This document shows positions 24,410 to 33,425 of a DNA stretch of 64,000 bases, in pieces. The notes under the pieces were generated by a model. The model was not told where the DNA came from. It saw nothing but the letters and a program-made list of their open reading frames with translations, and did no database searches. The stretch covers positions 61,900 to 125,899 of the forward strand of contig CAYQJS010000009.1 in the NCBI GenBank assembly GCA_964417895.1, written 5' to 3'. Origin of the DNA: CAYQJS01 sp964417895. Its GTDB lineage: Bacteria; Chloroflexota; UBA6077; SHYK01. Position 1 is the stretch's first letter. Each line of letters starts with the position of its first letter. Both the position numbers and the translations under genes were made by a program.

Positions 24410-24438
24410 TTGACAGTAGGATACGCGCGCTTTATGGT
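24410..24438 (+). promoter_or_regulatory. Sigma-70-like promoter for gene 24507 and module 2
   Basis: TTGACA (24410-24415), 17-nt spacer, TATGGT (24433-24438). Transcription would begin near 24446, leaving a leader of about 60 nt before the AAGGAGGAGG ribosome site of gene 24507. Confidence 0.55.
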
Positions 24439-24506
24439 GGGACCGCTCTGAGCGTGCCCAGCTTTTCAGCGCGGCGGGCGAGTTAGCGCAGAAAAAGGAG
24501 GAGGCA

Positions 24507-25520
24507 ATGCCAACCGTTGGAGCTCTCGGCGGCGGCCCTTTCCCCCGCCTACCCGGACACCACGCTTTCGTGAATGGCCTAGGGCCGGGAATCGTGGTCG
24601 AGAAAAGGACGGCGAACGGGGACTACTGTAATGGCGGCTTGGACACCAAAGCTACCGAGCTGGTCGCTCCCGACGACTTGTGTGCTCTGGTGGCTGCCGA
24701 CAGCCGGGCGCTCCTGGCGCTGCTTGATGCCAGGAGGACCGCCGGCAAAGATGCTATCCCTATTTACGCAAGCGTCCCCGGCAACCCCACGATCCCTGAA
24801 GCTGACGACGCGGCGAGGAACATAATCAGAGCGCGCCGCATTCCGGTCAGCGAGACCGAGGGACTGGGGTGGATTGCCGCTGACCTGTTAAGCGCAGGCC
24901 GACTGCAATCCGGAGAGAACCGCATCGTCCTCGTCGAGAACTATTCGAATCCCGGGTCAGAGCGGGAGGTGGCGGCGACCAAGGAATGGTTCAGGCGGAA
25001 GTATCCGATCGGGTCTCCGAAAGAGGTGGTGGTTGTCGAGGAGGGCGTCTCGTGCGGCAGGAGTGCGACCTATGACGCGGAGGACGTAGCCGCGAGAATC
25101 AGCGCACAACCCAACGTACGGGCGATTCTCGTCATCGGGGACCCGGCGAGCCACATCTATCGGGGACCGATTCTCGAAGTCGCGTTTCGTCTCCGGGTTC
25201 CAACGTTCTGGGAGTCGTTCCCGGCCCTTTCGGAAGGCGGCACCATATGCTGGGCCGGAAACCGAACCGTCCCCTGGGCGGACCTCACGAACCAGATCAG
25301 GGGCAGATGCCTCGGATTGGAACCCTCTCCGCCGGAGGCCGAAATGGTTTTCGCTGCCTTCGGGAACGCCGCCGCCGCGAGAGAGCTGCTCAACATTGAC
25401 ACCCGCTCCGTCGATCGTCTCGCCGGGGTCAGGGTGTGGTGGCTCGAAACGCCATTTCTCCGCGAGCACCGCGAGCCACCGTTCCCTGCCGAAGTGGAAT
25501 GGCCGAAGCCGCCCGAGTAG
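24507..25520 (+). CDS. Periplasmic-binding-protein-like protein without export signal
   Basis: 337 residues, ATG 24507 behind AAGGAGGAGG. There is no signal peptide or lipobox. The middle and C-terminal parts follow the two-lobed PF04392-like pattern: GPGIVVEKRTANGDY, then IPIYASVPGNP, and NVRAILVIGDPAS with RVPTFWESFPALSEGGTI. The last line aligns with YSLPDVYEGYRRVLDGGLI of the neighbouring lipoprotein. If cytoplasmic, it could be an intracellular ligand sensor. It is the first gene of the module 2 run (24507-30651), 45 bp before the lipoprotein gene. The exact family is unassigned. Confidence 0.65.
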   Translation: MPTVGALGGGPFPRLPGHHAFVNGLGPGIVVEKRTANGDYCNGGLDTKATELVAPDDLCALVAADSRALLALLDARRTAGKDAIPIYASVPGNPTIPEADDAARNIIRARRIPVSETEGLGWIAADLLSAGRLQSGENRIVLVENYSNPGSEREVAATKEWFRRKYPIGSPKEVVVVEEGVSCGRSATYDAEDVAARISAQPNVRAILVIGDPASHIYRGPILEVAFRLRVPTFWESFPALSEGGTICWAGNRTVPWADLTNQIRGRCLGLEPSPPEAEMVFAAFGNAAAARELLNIDTRSVDRLAGVRVWWLETPFLREHREPPFPAEVEWPKPPE

Positions 25521-25565
25521 GCAGGAAATCGAGCTTGCCGATACTGTGAGAGGGCAGGTGCCACT

Positions 25566-26576
25566 ATGCACTTTCGACAACGCTCCACGCTAGCTGCTTT
25601 CATCCTGAGCACTGCATTGGTGTGGCCTCTTGTCGCCTTCCCTGCGTGCTCGACACCGTCGGCCACCCAGGTCGAGCCCCCGAAGGTGCACCGCATCGGC
25701 TTCCTCTCGGGTAGGACCCCCGCCACACGCGACAATGAATTCCAGAAGGGTCTCGAGGACCTTGAGTACGTCATCGGAGAGAACCTGCTCATCGAGTATC
25801 GGCTTGCGGACGCGGAGACGGCCAGCCTCGATACCCTGGCCGCGGAGCTCGTGAGCCTCGGCGTTGAGGTCATCGTGGCGACGGACACGCGGGCGACCGC
25901 AGCCGCCAAGAAGGCGACGAGGACGATCCCCATCGTCATGGTATCGAGCGGTGACCCGGTGGGAGCGGGCTTCGTCGAGACTCTGGCACGGCCGGGCACG
26001 AACATCACGGGGCTCACGTCCCTTGCCGTGGAGCTTGCGCCCAAGAGGCTGGAGCTTTTGAGGGACATCCTCCCGAGCCTGGCGCACGTGAGTGTTCTTG
26101 GCGATCTCGCCAACCCCGTGAGGCAGCTAGAATTCAAAGCGACCCAGGCGTCAGCGGAGGCGCTCGGGGTGCGCGTCACAGGTTGGTCCGTGGAGGAAGC
26201 TTCGGACGTGGAGCCGGTGCTCCGCTCCGCGGCCGCGGACCGGCCCGATGCGCTCATAGTCTTCGGTGACAACGCCACCGTTGTGGCGCGCGACACCATC
26301 TTCGCGCTGACTGCCGAGTACTCCCTCCCGGACGTGTACGAAGGGTATAGACGCGTTCTCGATGGGGGCCTCATCGCCTACGGCCCCATCTTGGAGGAGC
26401 GCTACCGGCGATCCGCAACCTATGTGGACAAGATACTCAAGGGCGCCAATCCGGCGGAGATGCCGGTGGAGGAGCCCACTCGCTTCGAGTTGGCCGTGAA
26501 TCTAAAGACGGCCGAGGCACTTGGGTTGACGATTCCCCTCCACGTTTTGGCGCGCGCCGATAGGATCGTTCGGTGA
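25566..26576 (+). CDS. PF04392-type ABC substrate-binding lipoprotein (module 2)
   Basis: 336 residues. The signal peptide ends VAFPAC, a plausible lipobox (Cys28). The mature protein has HRIGFLSGRTPATRD, LEYVIGENLLIEYRLA, IPIVMVSSGDPVGAGFV and LARPGTNITGLTS, ending RFELAVNLKTAEALGLTIP, the standard ABC_sub_bind pattern. Its stop overlaps the GTG start of the hybrid kinase (26573-26576), so lipoprotein and kinase are translationally coupled. This, together with the lack of transporter genes, suggests it presents its ligand to the kinase's outside domain. Ligand unknown. Confidence 0.9.
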   Translation: MHFRQRSTLAAFILSTALVWPLVAFPACSTPSATQVEPPKVHRIGFLSGRTPATRDNEFQKGLEDLEYVIGENLLIEYRLADAETASLDTLAAELVSLGVEVIVATDTRATAAAKKATRTIPIVMVSSGDPVGAGFVETLARPGTNITGLTSLAVELAPKRLELLRDILPSLAHVSVLGDLANPVRQLEFKATQASAEALGVRVTGWSVEEASDVEPVLRSAAADRPDALIVFGDNATVVARDTIFALTAEYSLPDVYEGYRRVLDGGLIAYGPILEERYRRSATYVDKILKGANPAEMPVEEPTRFELAVNLKTAEALGLTIPLHVLARADRIVR

Positions 26577-28888
26577 CAGCGGACGGCCCGACGAAGACCC
26601 AGGGGGAGCCGGTATTCCGTGCCCGTGGGCGTCTTTTTCGGAAGCAAGTCGCCCTCACGGTTGCTCTGGTCAGCTGCGCCCTCATCGCCAGCGGCCTCCG
26701 GGAGGTGTACTTTTCCCTCCGAGAGACAGTGGCAGCGCAGTCGACGATGCAAGGCGAGAAGGCCAATGTCGCTGCTGGCAGCATCAGGGACTTCGTTCGC
26801 GAGGTGGAGCGACAGCTCAGCTTGACTAGCCCACCGTCCTTTAGCGGAGGGTTCTCACGCGAGGTGTGGCAGGAAGGGGTTTTTCGCGTGTTGCGCCATC
26901 CAGCGGTGATGGACGCGAGCTACGTCGGCTCCGATGGGCGAGAACAGCTCCGCTTTTCCCGCCGTGGCCTGAACATTCTTGACAGGGATTACGACTGGTA
27001 CCAGTCCCCAGCATTCCTGTCGGCCAAACTCGGCAGCAGCTACTTCGGGCCCGTGTACTTTCGGAGTGGTTCTGAGCCCTACATGACGATAGCAACTCAT
27101 GTTAACGGCGGTGACGTCGTGGTAGCCGAGGTTCATCTTCGAACCGTCTGGGACACGGTCGCAGGCATCCGGGTCGGTGAAACAGGACGGGCGTACGTGG
27201 TCGATTCCAGTGGGCGCCTCATCGCCCACCGCGACGTGAGGCAAGTGCTGCCGGATGCAAGTGGTTCCTCTCGGGCGCGACCGCGCGACGCCGGGGTGAC
27301 CGTTGAGCCAGGGCTGAGTCAGCTCGAGGGAGCCATACAAACCACTTTGGCCCGGGTCCTACAAGGTAGCGAAATCCTGGAGTCGCGACAGATCGTTGAC
27401 CCCCCCGGGTGGCTCGTGGTGATCGAGGAGCCTATCCAGGCCTTCTTCTTGCCACTGCTTGCGTCGACGCTCCGAACCGGTGTGCTCGTGCTTATCGCCA
27501 TTCTCCTGGCGGCCTTCGCCAGTGTGGTTCTGGCCCGCAACATGGTCGCGCCCATTCAGGCCCTACAGGAGGGGACTGCCCGCATTGGGGCGGGGGCGTT
27601 GGACCAGCGCATCGAGGTGCACACTGGCGACGAGTTGGAGGCGCTAGCCGACGAGTTCAACCAGATGGCGGTCCGGCTGCGGGAGTCCTACACTGGGCTC
27701 GAACAGAAGGTGGACGAGCGTACTCGCGACCTGGCCGAAGCTCTTCGGCAGATCGAGCAAAAGAATCAGGATCTCGAAGAAGCCAGCCGCCACAAGTCGG
27801 AGTTCCTCGCGAACATGTCCCACGAGCTGAGAACCCCGCTCAACGCGATCATCGGCTTCTCCGAGGTTCTCCTGGAGCGGATGGTTGGCCAGTTGAACGC
27901 GAGGCAAGGCGAATACTTGCAGGACATTCTCGATTCGGGCCGGCACCTCCTGTCGCTCATCAATGACCTTCTTGATCTCACGAAAGTCGAGGCAGGCCGG
28001 ATGGACCTCGCGCTGGCCCCCATCTGGCTACCCCAGGCTCTCGAGGAAGCGGTGTCGATGGTTCGCGAGGAGGCGAGCCGGCACGCGATCGAGCTGAAGC
28101 TCAGCGTCGATCCGAATCTGGGCGTCGTCGAAGCCGACGAACGCAAGATTAAGCAAGTGCTCTTTAACCTGCTTTCCAATGCCGTCAAGTTCACGCCCGA
28201 TGGCGGGCAGGTACGGATCGTGACCGCCGGCGCGGAAGGAGAAGTGCATGTTTCAGTGGCGGATACCGGCGTCGGCATCGCCACAACGGACCAGGAGCGG
28301 ATCTTCGAGATGTTCTATCAGGGCACGGCCGGGCAGGCGGGTAAAGAGGGGACCGGGCTGGGATTGGCGCTCGCCAGACGGCTCGTGGAGCTCCACGGCG
28401 GGCGCATCTGGGTTGAGAGCACTCCAGGTGAAGGAAGCACCTTTACCTTTACATTGCCGATGGCCGAGCCCGTCGAGACGCGGCCTGATCACTCCAATTC
28501 GTCAGCCGCGCCCAGGCCCCTCAGGCGATCCCTGGCGTCGGTTTTGGTCGTCGAAGACGATTCGCGGGCAGCGCAGCTCATGAGGATTTATCTGGAGGAC
28601 GCGGGATACGACGTGGCCGTCGCCTGCGACGCCGAGAGCGCGTTGGAGGAGGCCCGCCGCCTCCGGCCTTCCATCATCACGCTCGACATCAAGCTGCCTG
28701 GCACTGACGGCTGGCAATTCCTGGCGAACGCCAAGGCCGATCCGCATCTTGCCGGCATCCGGATCGTCATCGTGTCCATGCTGGACGAGCGGGCCAGGGG
28801 GCTCGCTCTCGGGGCGGCCGACTACATCGTCAAACCCGTGCGCCGAGAAGCGCTTGTCGCCTCGCTACGCGCGCTGCCGGCAGCCTGA
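26573..28888 (+). CDS. Hybrid sensor histidine kinase with receiver domain, module 2
   Basis: 771 residues from GTG 26573. Order: TM1 (~20-45), Cache-like outside domain (~45-295, containing YFGPVYFRSGSEPYMTIA), TM2 (~300-325), HAMP (to ~385), coiled coil, and HisKA with His417 (MSHELRTPLNAIIGFSEV). HATPase follows with NAVKFTPDGG, DTGVGI and GTGLGLALA, then a linker and a receiver with phosphoacceptor Asp705 (ITLDIKLPGTDG) and Lys in IVKPVRRE. All catalytic boxes are intact. Phosphate could pass internally to Asp705 or to the downstream regulators 28891 and 29296. It is the functional counterpart of 21469-23388. Confidence 0.94.
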   Translation: MTADGPTKTQGEPVFRARGRLFRKQVALTVALVSCALIASGLREVYFSLRETVAAQSTMQGEKANVAAGSIRDFVREVERQLSLTSPPSFSGGFSREVWQEGVFRVLRHPAVMDASYVGSDGREQLRFSRRGLNILDRDYDWYQSPAFLSAKLGSSYFGPVYFRSGSEPYMTIATHVNGGDVVVAEVHLRTVWDTVAGIRVGETGRAYVVDSSGRLIAHRDVRQVLPDASGSSRARPRDAGVTVEPGLSQLEGAIQTTLARVLQGSEILESRQIVDPPGWLVVIEEPIQAFFLPLLASTLRTGVLVLIAILLAAFASVVLARNMVAPIQALQEGTARIGAGALDQRIEVHTGDELEALADEFNQMAVRLRESYTGLEQKVDERTRDLAEALRQIEQKNQDLEEASRHKSEFLANMSHELRTPLNAIIGFSEVLLERMVGQLNARQGEYLQDILDSGRHLLSLINDLLDLTKVEAGRMDLALAPIWLPQALEEAVSMVREEASRHAIELKLSVDPNLGVVEADERKIKQVLFNLLSNAVKFTPDGGQVRIVTAGAEGEVHVSVADTGVGIATTDQERIFEMFYQGTAGQAGKEGTGLGLALARRLVELHGGRIWVESTPGEGSTFTFTLPMAEPVETRPDHSNSSAAPRPLRRSLASVLVVEDDSRAAQLMRIYLEDAGYDVAVACDAESALEEARRLRPSIITLDIKLPGTDGWQFLANAKADPHLAGIRIVIVSMLDERARGLALGAADYIVKPVRREALVASLRALPAA

Positions 28889-28890
28889 CG

Positions 28891-29292
28891 GTGGCTCCGC
28901 CCCTCGTCCTCATCGTCGAAGACAATGAGGTCAACTTGAAGCTCGAGCGCGACGTGCTCCAGTTTCATGGTTTTCGCACCATCGAAGCGCGAACCGCCGC
29001 CGAGGGAATAGCGCTCGCGGCAGAGCAGCTCCCGGATGTTGTGCTGATGGACATTCGACTGCCGGATATGGACGGCGTGGAAGCGCTGAGCTGCCTTCGG
29101 CAGGATCCGCGCACCGCCGGAATCCCCGTCGTGGCCGCCACCGCATACTCCATGCAGGAGGATCGAGAGCGCTTCCAGCGCGCGGGCTTCGATGGTTACC
29201 TGGCGAAGCCCCTGGACATCCGAGCGTTTCCCAATGAGGTCCGCTCCTACTGCCGCTCCGCCGCGAGCGAGGAGCGGGCGGCGGAGGTCTGA
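28891..29292 (+). CDS. Single-domain response regulator, module 2
   Basis: 133 residues from GTG 28891, 2 bp after the kinase stop. It is CheY-like with VEDNE, the phosphoacceptor in VVLMDIRLPDMDG, and YLAKPLD. In place of the usual switch Thr/Ser line it reads VVAATAYS, consistent with a functional switch. It is about 80% identical to 23494-23895. No output domain; it may relay phosphate between the hybrid kinase and the REC-cyclase-HTH protein that starts 3 bp downstream. Confidence 0.92.
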   Translation: MAPPLVLIVEDNEVNLKLERDVLQFHGFRTIEARTAAEGIALAAEQLPDVVLMDIRLPDMDGVEALSCLRQDPRTAGIPVVAATAYSMQEDRERFQRAGFDGYLAKPLDIRAFPNEVRSYCRSAASEERAAEV

Positions 29293-29295
29293 CAA

Positions 29296-30651
29296 GTGGA
29301 AGAGCGCCAGGCCAGAATCCTTGTCGTCGACGACACCCCCGCGAACGTCAAGCTCCTGGAGGCACTGCTCCTCCCTCAGGGCTACGACGTGGTCGCTGCC
29401 GAGTCGGGCGAAGAGGCCCTGCGGGCCGTCGCCGACACTAGCCCCGACCTGGTCCTGCTCGACGTTCGCATGCCCCCCGGGATCGACGGCTACGAGGTGT
29501 GCCGCCGTCTCCGCGCCGACGAAGCCACGCGCTTTGTGCCGGTGGTGATGGTCACGGCCTACCCCGAGCAGGAAAGAGTGGAGGCCCTGGAGGCGGGCGC
29601 CGACGATTTCATCACCAAGCCGCTCGACCGAGCCGGGCTGATGGCTCGCGTCCGCAATCTGCTGCGCATCAAGGAGCACCAGGACACCGTTAAGGCGCAG
29701 AGGGCAGAGCTTGCCGAGCTGAACCGCACCCTGGAGACCCGCGTGCAGCAGCAAGTGGACGAGCTGGAGCGGGACAAAGTGTTCCGCCGCTTCTTGCCGC
29801 CCCAGGTCGCCAAGCGGATCACTGAAAGCGGCGACGAGTCGATCCTCGAGAGCCACCGCAAGGAGATCACCGTCGTCGTCTGCTCGTTGCGCGGCTTTAC
29901 CGCCTTCTCCGAGCTGGCCGAGCCCGAGGACGTCCTCCGCATCCTCCGCGAGTATCACGAGGCCATGGGCCAGATCATCGGGCGATTCGAGGGTACCCTG
30001 GACCGTTTCGCAGCCGACGAGATCACCGTGTTCTTCAACGACCCCGAGCCCTGTCTCGATCCGCCGAGCGAGGCAGTGCGCATGGCGCTGGAGATGTCTC
30101 GCCGCGTCCAGTCCCTCACTCGCTCGTGGCGAAGGCTGGGCCACGAGCTGGATTTCGCCGCGGGTGTTGCTATGGGCTACGCCACGCTCGGTAAGATCGG
30201 GATCGAGAGCCGGTTCGACTACGGCGCCATCGGGACCGTTATGAGTCTCGCCGCCAGACTGTGCGACGAGGCCCAGGCCGGCCAGATCTTCATCGGCCAG
30301 CGGGTGCGGGCTGCTACGGAGAGGGACATCGACGCCGAACCGCTCGGGGACCTCCCGTTGAGCGGCTTCACCAAACCCGTCGCCGCCTGGCGTGTGGTGG
30401 GGTTCCAGGGGCGGCATGGCTCGGGAGGCTCGGATCCGGAGTTGGATCGCGTCACCCCCCGCGAGCGGGAGGTGGCGGCGCTCATCTGCCGCGGGGCCTC
30501 CAACCGTGATATCGCGGAGAAGCTCGTGATTACCGAGGGCACAGCCGCGAATCACGTCGAGCACGTCCTGACCAAGCTGGGCTTCACAAATCGCGCGCAG
30601 ATCGCTGCGTGGGCCACCGAGCACGGCCTCAACACGGAGTCCCAGGAGTAG
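29296..30651 (+). CDS. Receiver / degenerate class III cyclase / LuxR-type HTH fusion
   Basis: 451 residues. Receiver: DD at 12-13, phosphoacceptor Asp56 (LVLLDVRMPPGIDG), Lys108. A coiled coil covers 125-165. A class III nucleotidyl cyclase-like domain covers ~188-370. Its first metal Asp is Ser197 (VVVCSLRGFTAFSE instead of a D before LRGFT). The second metal Asp241 is kept but followed by Glu instead of Gly (FAADEITVFFNDP). The transition-state Asn is Ser317 (TVMSLAARL). A LuxR/NarL HTH lies at 387-445 (VTPREREVAALICRGASN). Cyclase activity is therefore unlikely; the domain may bind nucleotide or dimerise. As the only DNA-binding output, it is the probable transcription effector of module 2. 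Confidence 0.9.
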   Translation: MEERQARILVVDDTPANVKLLEALLLPQGYDVVAAESGEEALRAVADTSPDLVLLDVRMPPGIDGYEVCRRLRADEATRFVPVVMVTAYPEQERVEALEAGADDFITKPLDRAGLMARVRNLLRIKEHQDTVKAQRAELAELNRTLETRVQQQVDELERDKVFRRFLPPQVAKRITESGDESILESHRKEITVVVCSLRGFTAFSELAEPEDVLRILREYHEAMGQIIGRFEGTLDRFAADEITVFFNDPEPCLDPPSEAVRMALEMSRRVQSLTRSWRRLGHELDFAAGVAMGYATLGKIGIESRFDYGAIGTVMSLAARLCDEAQAGQIFIGQRVRAATERDIDAEPLGDLPLSGFTKPVAAWRVVGFQGRHGSGGSDPELDRVTPREREVAALICRGASNRDIAEKLVITEGTAANHVEHVLTKLGFTNRAQIAAWATEHGLNTESQE

Positions 30652-30873
30652 CCGCCGCGCCGACGGCTCCATTGTTATTTGAAGCCGCAGGCGCAGGGCC
30701 CTCCCGTTCGCAGCAGGTGCCGTGAGAGCCCTTCGGAGTCATAACGACCGCCGTGGCGAGTGCCGTCGGCCCCTTCAGCCCGCTCCGAGGCTTGTAGCCT
30801 GACCCGAGAGCGCCTCTCCCAGGAGATGCTTCGCCTGCGGCTCAGCATGACAGCCTTACGTCAACGCCCTCAG

Positions 30874-30944
30874 ATGTGTACCGGAAGATGTGCGCCTCGC
30901 TGTCTAGTCCTGTACACGAGTGCGTGCCCGTGCGGCGCTAGCCT
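30874..30944 (+). promoter_or_regulatory. Promoter/operator-like element, third copy
   Basis: ATGTGTACCGGAAGATGTGC (30874-30893) resembles ATGTGTACCAGAGGGTGCA before gene 15043. CGAGTG (30917-30922), 16 nt and TAGCCT (30939-30944) follow. CGGCGCTA before and into the last box also occurs at 24188-24195. It lies 30 nt upstream of the start of 30974-33235. Confidence 0.4.
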
Positions 30945-30973
30945 CTATCAGACAAGGCGAAGGAGGTGGCGCG

Positions 30974-33235
30974 ATGCAGGACGCAACCAGCAATCCTCAG
31001 CCGGGCCTTCCCCAGGCGGGCGAGGGATCGCGGCGCGACGAGCGGCTCGACCTGCTCCGTGGGTTCGCCGTCGTCGCGATGGTGGTGGACCACGTGGCTG
31101 GCGCCTCAGTGTTGTACGGGTTCACCGGTGGAAATCGTTTCTACACGTCGGCCGCTGAGGCGTTCATCTTCATCTCCGGCCTGGTGATGGGCCTGGTCTA
31201 TCGACGCCTCATCCATCGCAACGGCCTGGGCGCCTCACTGGAGCGGGCCGTTCAGCGTTCGGTCACCCTGTACCTTCTGGCCGTGACGCTCACCCTCTTC
31301 TTCGTTCCGCTCTCCGAGCTGCTTCGGCTCAAATGGGCGCAGGGCATCGCGTTCAACGATCCATCGGCCTTCATCGTCTCGGTGCTCACCCTCCACCAGA
31401 CCTACTACCTGGTGGACATCCCGCTCCTCTACGCGCTCCTGCTGGCCGCTGCTCCCCTGGCCCTCGCCATGCTGGCACAGGGGCGATGGGCGGTGGTGCT
31501 GGCCGCATCGTGGCTCCTCTGGGGCCTCTACCAGTTCTTCCCGGCGCAGGCGGCCTTTCCCTGGCCCATCGAGGGGAACCACCTGTTCTTCTTCGCGCCG
31601 TGGCAGGTCTTCTTCTTCACGGGATTGGTTCTCGGCTGGTACCACTCCGAGCTGAGCGAGCGGCTCGCCGCATTCCCACGCCGGGCTGCCCTGGCCGCGT
31701 CGTCCGTCGGATTCGCGGCCCTCGTCGCGCTGTACTTGATCGTCGAAAAGCTGGCGCCCGACGTGCAGTTGTTCCTTCTCGAGGCGGTCTTCTCCAAGGC
31801 GGACGTCCGACCGGGGCGGATCGTCGCGTCGATCGTGGTCTTCGCCTTCTTCTACCTTCTGGTCGCCGAGGCGTGGCGGCCACTCAGTCGAGGGCTCGGA
31901 TGGCTCATGCTTCCCCTGGGCCAGAGTGCCCTCTACGCCTACGCTGCACACGTCGCCCTCGTGATTCCGCTCCAGTGGCTCGCGGATGCTTTGGCGGCTC
32001 ACGGAATCGCAGTCGGAGCTTCGAACGTGGGTGTTCAACTAATGGCCCTGGCGGGGATCTGGCTCCTCATCAAGGGGCGTGTCCTGTTCGTGAATGGCGG
32101 AAGTGGATCAGCGCGCTACGCGTGGCCCACGGGCGCGGCGGTGGCCTGCCTGCTGGTGGTAACCTCCATCGGCTCGACGACGCTGCCTCCCGCGGACTTG
32201 GCCGAGGCATCGGAGCCCGACTCGAACGTTGCTGAGCCGGTCGGTGTGGCGCCCGATCCGAAAGCGGCCCGTTTTGCCCGGGTGTTCGGCACCCCCGTCC
32301 CAGTTTCGGCGCGCACAGCCCACGCGGGCTCGAACGAGGCCCGGCCAGCCCGGCCGGCGGCCCTTCCCGAAGCCTCTGGAACCCAGCCGTCCTCGGACAA
32401 TCTCGGTCAGATCGCTTCCAAGGATGGTTCTGCCGGAACGCACCCGGTACCCGAGTACGTCGGACCCTTGCAGGGCAGCCTGGAGACGGCGACGTTCTTC
32501 AGCCCATCCCTCGGACGGGAGATGCCCTACTTCGTCTACCTGCCGCCCGAATACCATTCGCGAGGCGACCGCTACCCGGTGCTGTTCATGCTCCACGGCA
32601 TCGGCAACGGCGGCTCGAATCTCGGAGGAAATGAGGAGTGGCTGGCGTACGGCCTCATCGACTGGGCGGACGAGATGATCGCCCTCGGCGAGATCCGCCC
32701 GCTCATCATCGTCCTCCCACAGGGGGACTCCAGCTACTGGGTGAACCTGGTGGATGGGCCGGCGTACGGTGACTATCTGTCGATCGACCTGGTTGAGCAC
32801 ACCAAGCGCACCTACCGAGTGCTGCCCGGCGCGCAGCACCGAGCCGTCGGCGGGCTCTCCATGGGGGCAACCGGCGCGCTGATTAACGCATTCGTAAACC
32901 CGACCGTCTTCGGCGTGGTCGGGGCCCACAGCCCGTCGCTCCCCGAGGAGGGCTGGTACGAGTTCCTCGGCAGCGGCCATGATTTCGCCAGGAGGGACCC
33001 GATCAGCCTCGCTTTCTCAGAGGCATTGATGAATGATCTGGCGATCTGGATCGACATGGGTGACGAGGACCACTGGCTCAGCCGGGGCGAGGCGCTCCGC
33101 GCCGCTCTCGACGAATGCGGTATCACCCACGAGTGGCGTGCATTCCCGGGAGAGCACTGGGGAGGCTACTGGGGGGAGCACATCCCCGACTACCTGCGCT
33201 TCTACGACGCGGCGCTCGCGCCGAGGATGAGCTGA
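30974..33235 (+). CDS. OpgC-like membrane acyltransferase fused to an alpha/beta-hydrolase esterase
   Basis: 753 residues from ATG 30974, preceded by GAAGGAGG; the longer frame from 30920 lacks a ribosome site. Residues ~20-390 are an OpgC-type membrane acyltransferase. They open with DERLDLLRGFAVVAMVVDHV, then AAEAFIFISGLVMG, and have about ten membrane spans. A Pro/Ala-rich linker (~395-490) leads to an esterase-D-like alpha/beta hydrolase with PVLFMLHGIGNGG and the nucleophile Ser629 in GGLSMGATG. An Asp in WIDMGDEDHW and a His in AFPGEHWGGYW complete the triad. OpgC adds succinyl groups to periplasmic glucans; here a fused esterase would act outside the membrane. It could add and remove acyl groups on one surface polymer. 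Confidence 0.88.
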   Translation: MQDATSNPQPGLPQAGEGSRRDERLDLLRGFAVVAMVVDHVAGASVLYGFTGGNRFYTSAAEAFIFISGLVMGLVYRRLIHRNGLGASLERAVQRSVTLYLLAVTLTLFFVPLSELLRLKWAQGIAFNDPSAFIVSVLTLHQTYYLVDIPLLYALLLAAAPLALAMLAQGRWAVVLAASWLLWGLYQFFPAQAAFPWPIEGNHLFFFAPWQVFFFTGLVLGWYHSELSERLAAFPRRAALAASSVGFAALVALYLIVEKLAPDVQLFLLEAVFSKADVRPGRIVASIVVFAFFYLLVAEAWRPLSRGLGWLMLPLGQSALYAYAAHVALVIPLQWLADALAAHGIAVGASNVGVQLMALAGIWLLIKGRVLFVNGGSGSARYAWPTGAAVACLLVVTSIGSTTLPPADLAEASEPDSNVAEPVGVAPDPKAARFARVFGTPVPVSARTAHAGSNEARPARPAALPEASGTQPSSDNLGQIASKDGSAGTHPVPEYVGPLQGSLETATFFSPSLGREMPYFVYLPPEYHSRGDRYPVLFMLHGIGNGGSNLGGNEEWLAYGLIDWADEMIALGEIRPLIIVLPQGDSSYWVNLVDGPAYGDYLSIDLVEHTKRTYRVLPGAQHRAVGGLSMGATGALINAFVNPTVFGVVGAHSPSLPEEGWYEFLGSGHDFARRDPISLAFSEALMNDLAIWIDMGDEDHWLSRGEALRAALDECGITHEWRAFPGEHWGGYWGEHIPDYLRFYDAALAPRMS

Positions 33236-33270
33236 GCCGGTCGCGTGCGGTGGCGCAGCGAAAATAAGCG

Positions 33271-33308
33271 CGATTCCCTCTCCCCCGAACCCGGGGGAGA
33301 GGGAATCG
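33271..33308. terminator. Strong perfect hairpin between convergent genes
   Basis: A 17-bp perfect stem (CGATTCCCTCTCCCCCG and its complement) has an AACC loop and is followed by TTTGCT. It lies 35 bp after the acyltransferase-esterase stop and 118 bp before the end of the convergent amidohydrolase gene. It may serve as a bidirectional terminator and is related to the dispersed GC palindromes. Confidence 0.6.
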
Positions 33309-33373
33309 TTTGCTAGCAGGATGCTCCAGGCCGCGATCGACCTGCCGGCCCTGAGTCTCGAGGGGCCGCCCTC

Positions 33374-33418
33374 ACCCCAACCCTCTCCCAAAGGGACCCA
33401 AAGGGAGAGGGAGCAGGT
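33374..33418. repeat. Intergenic GC palindrome
   Basis: ACCCCAACCCTCTCCC is followed by AAAGGG and GGGAGAGGGAG, an imperfect palindrome of the family found in most intergenic gaps here. It abuts the 3' end of the amidohydrolase gene. Confidence 0.6.
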
Positions 33419-33425
33419 CCTGGGC

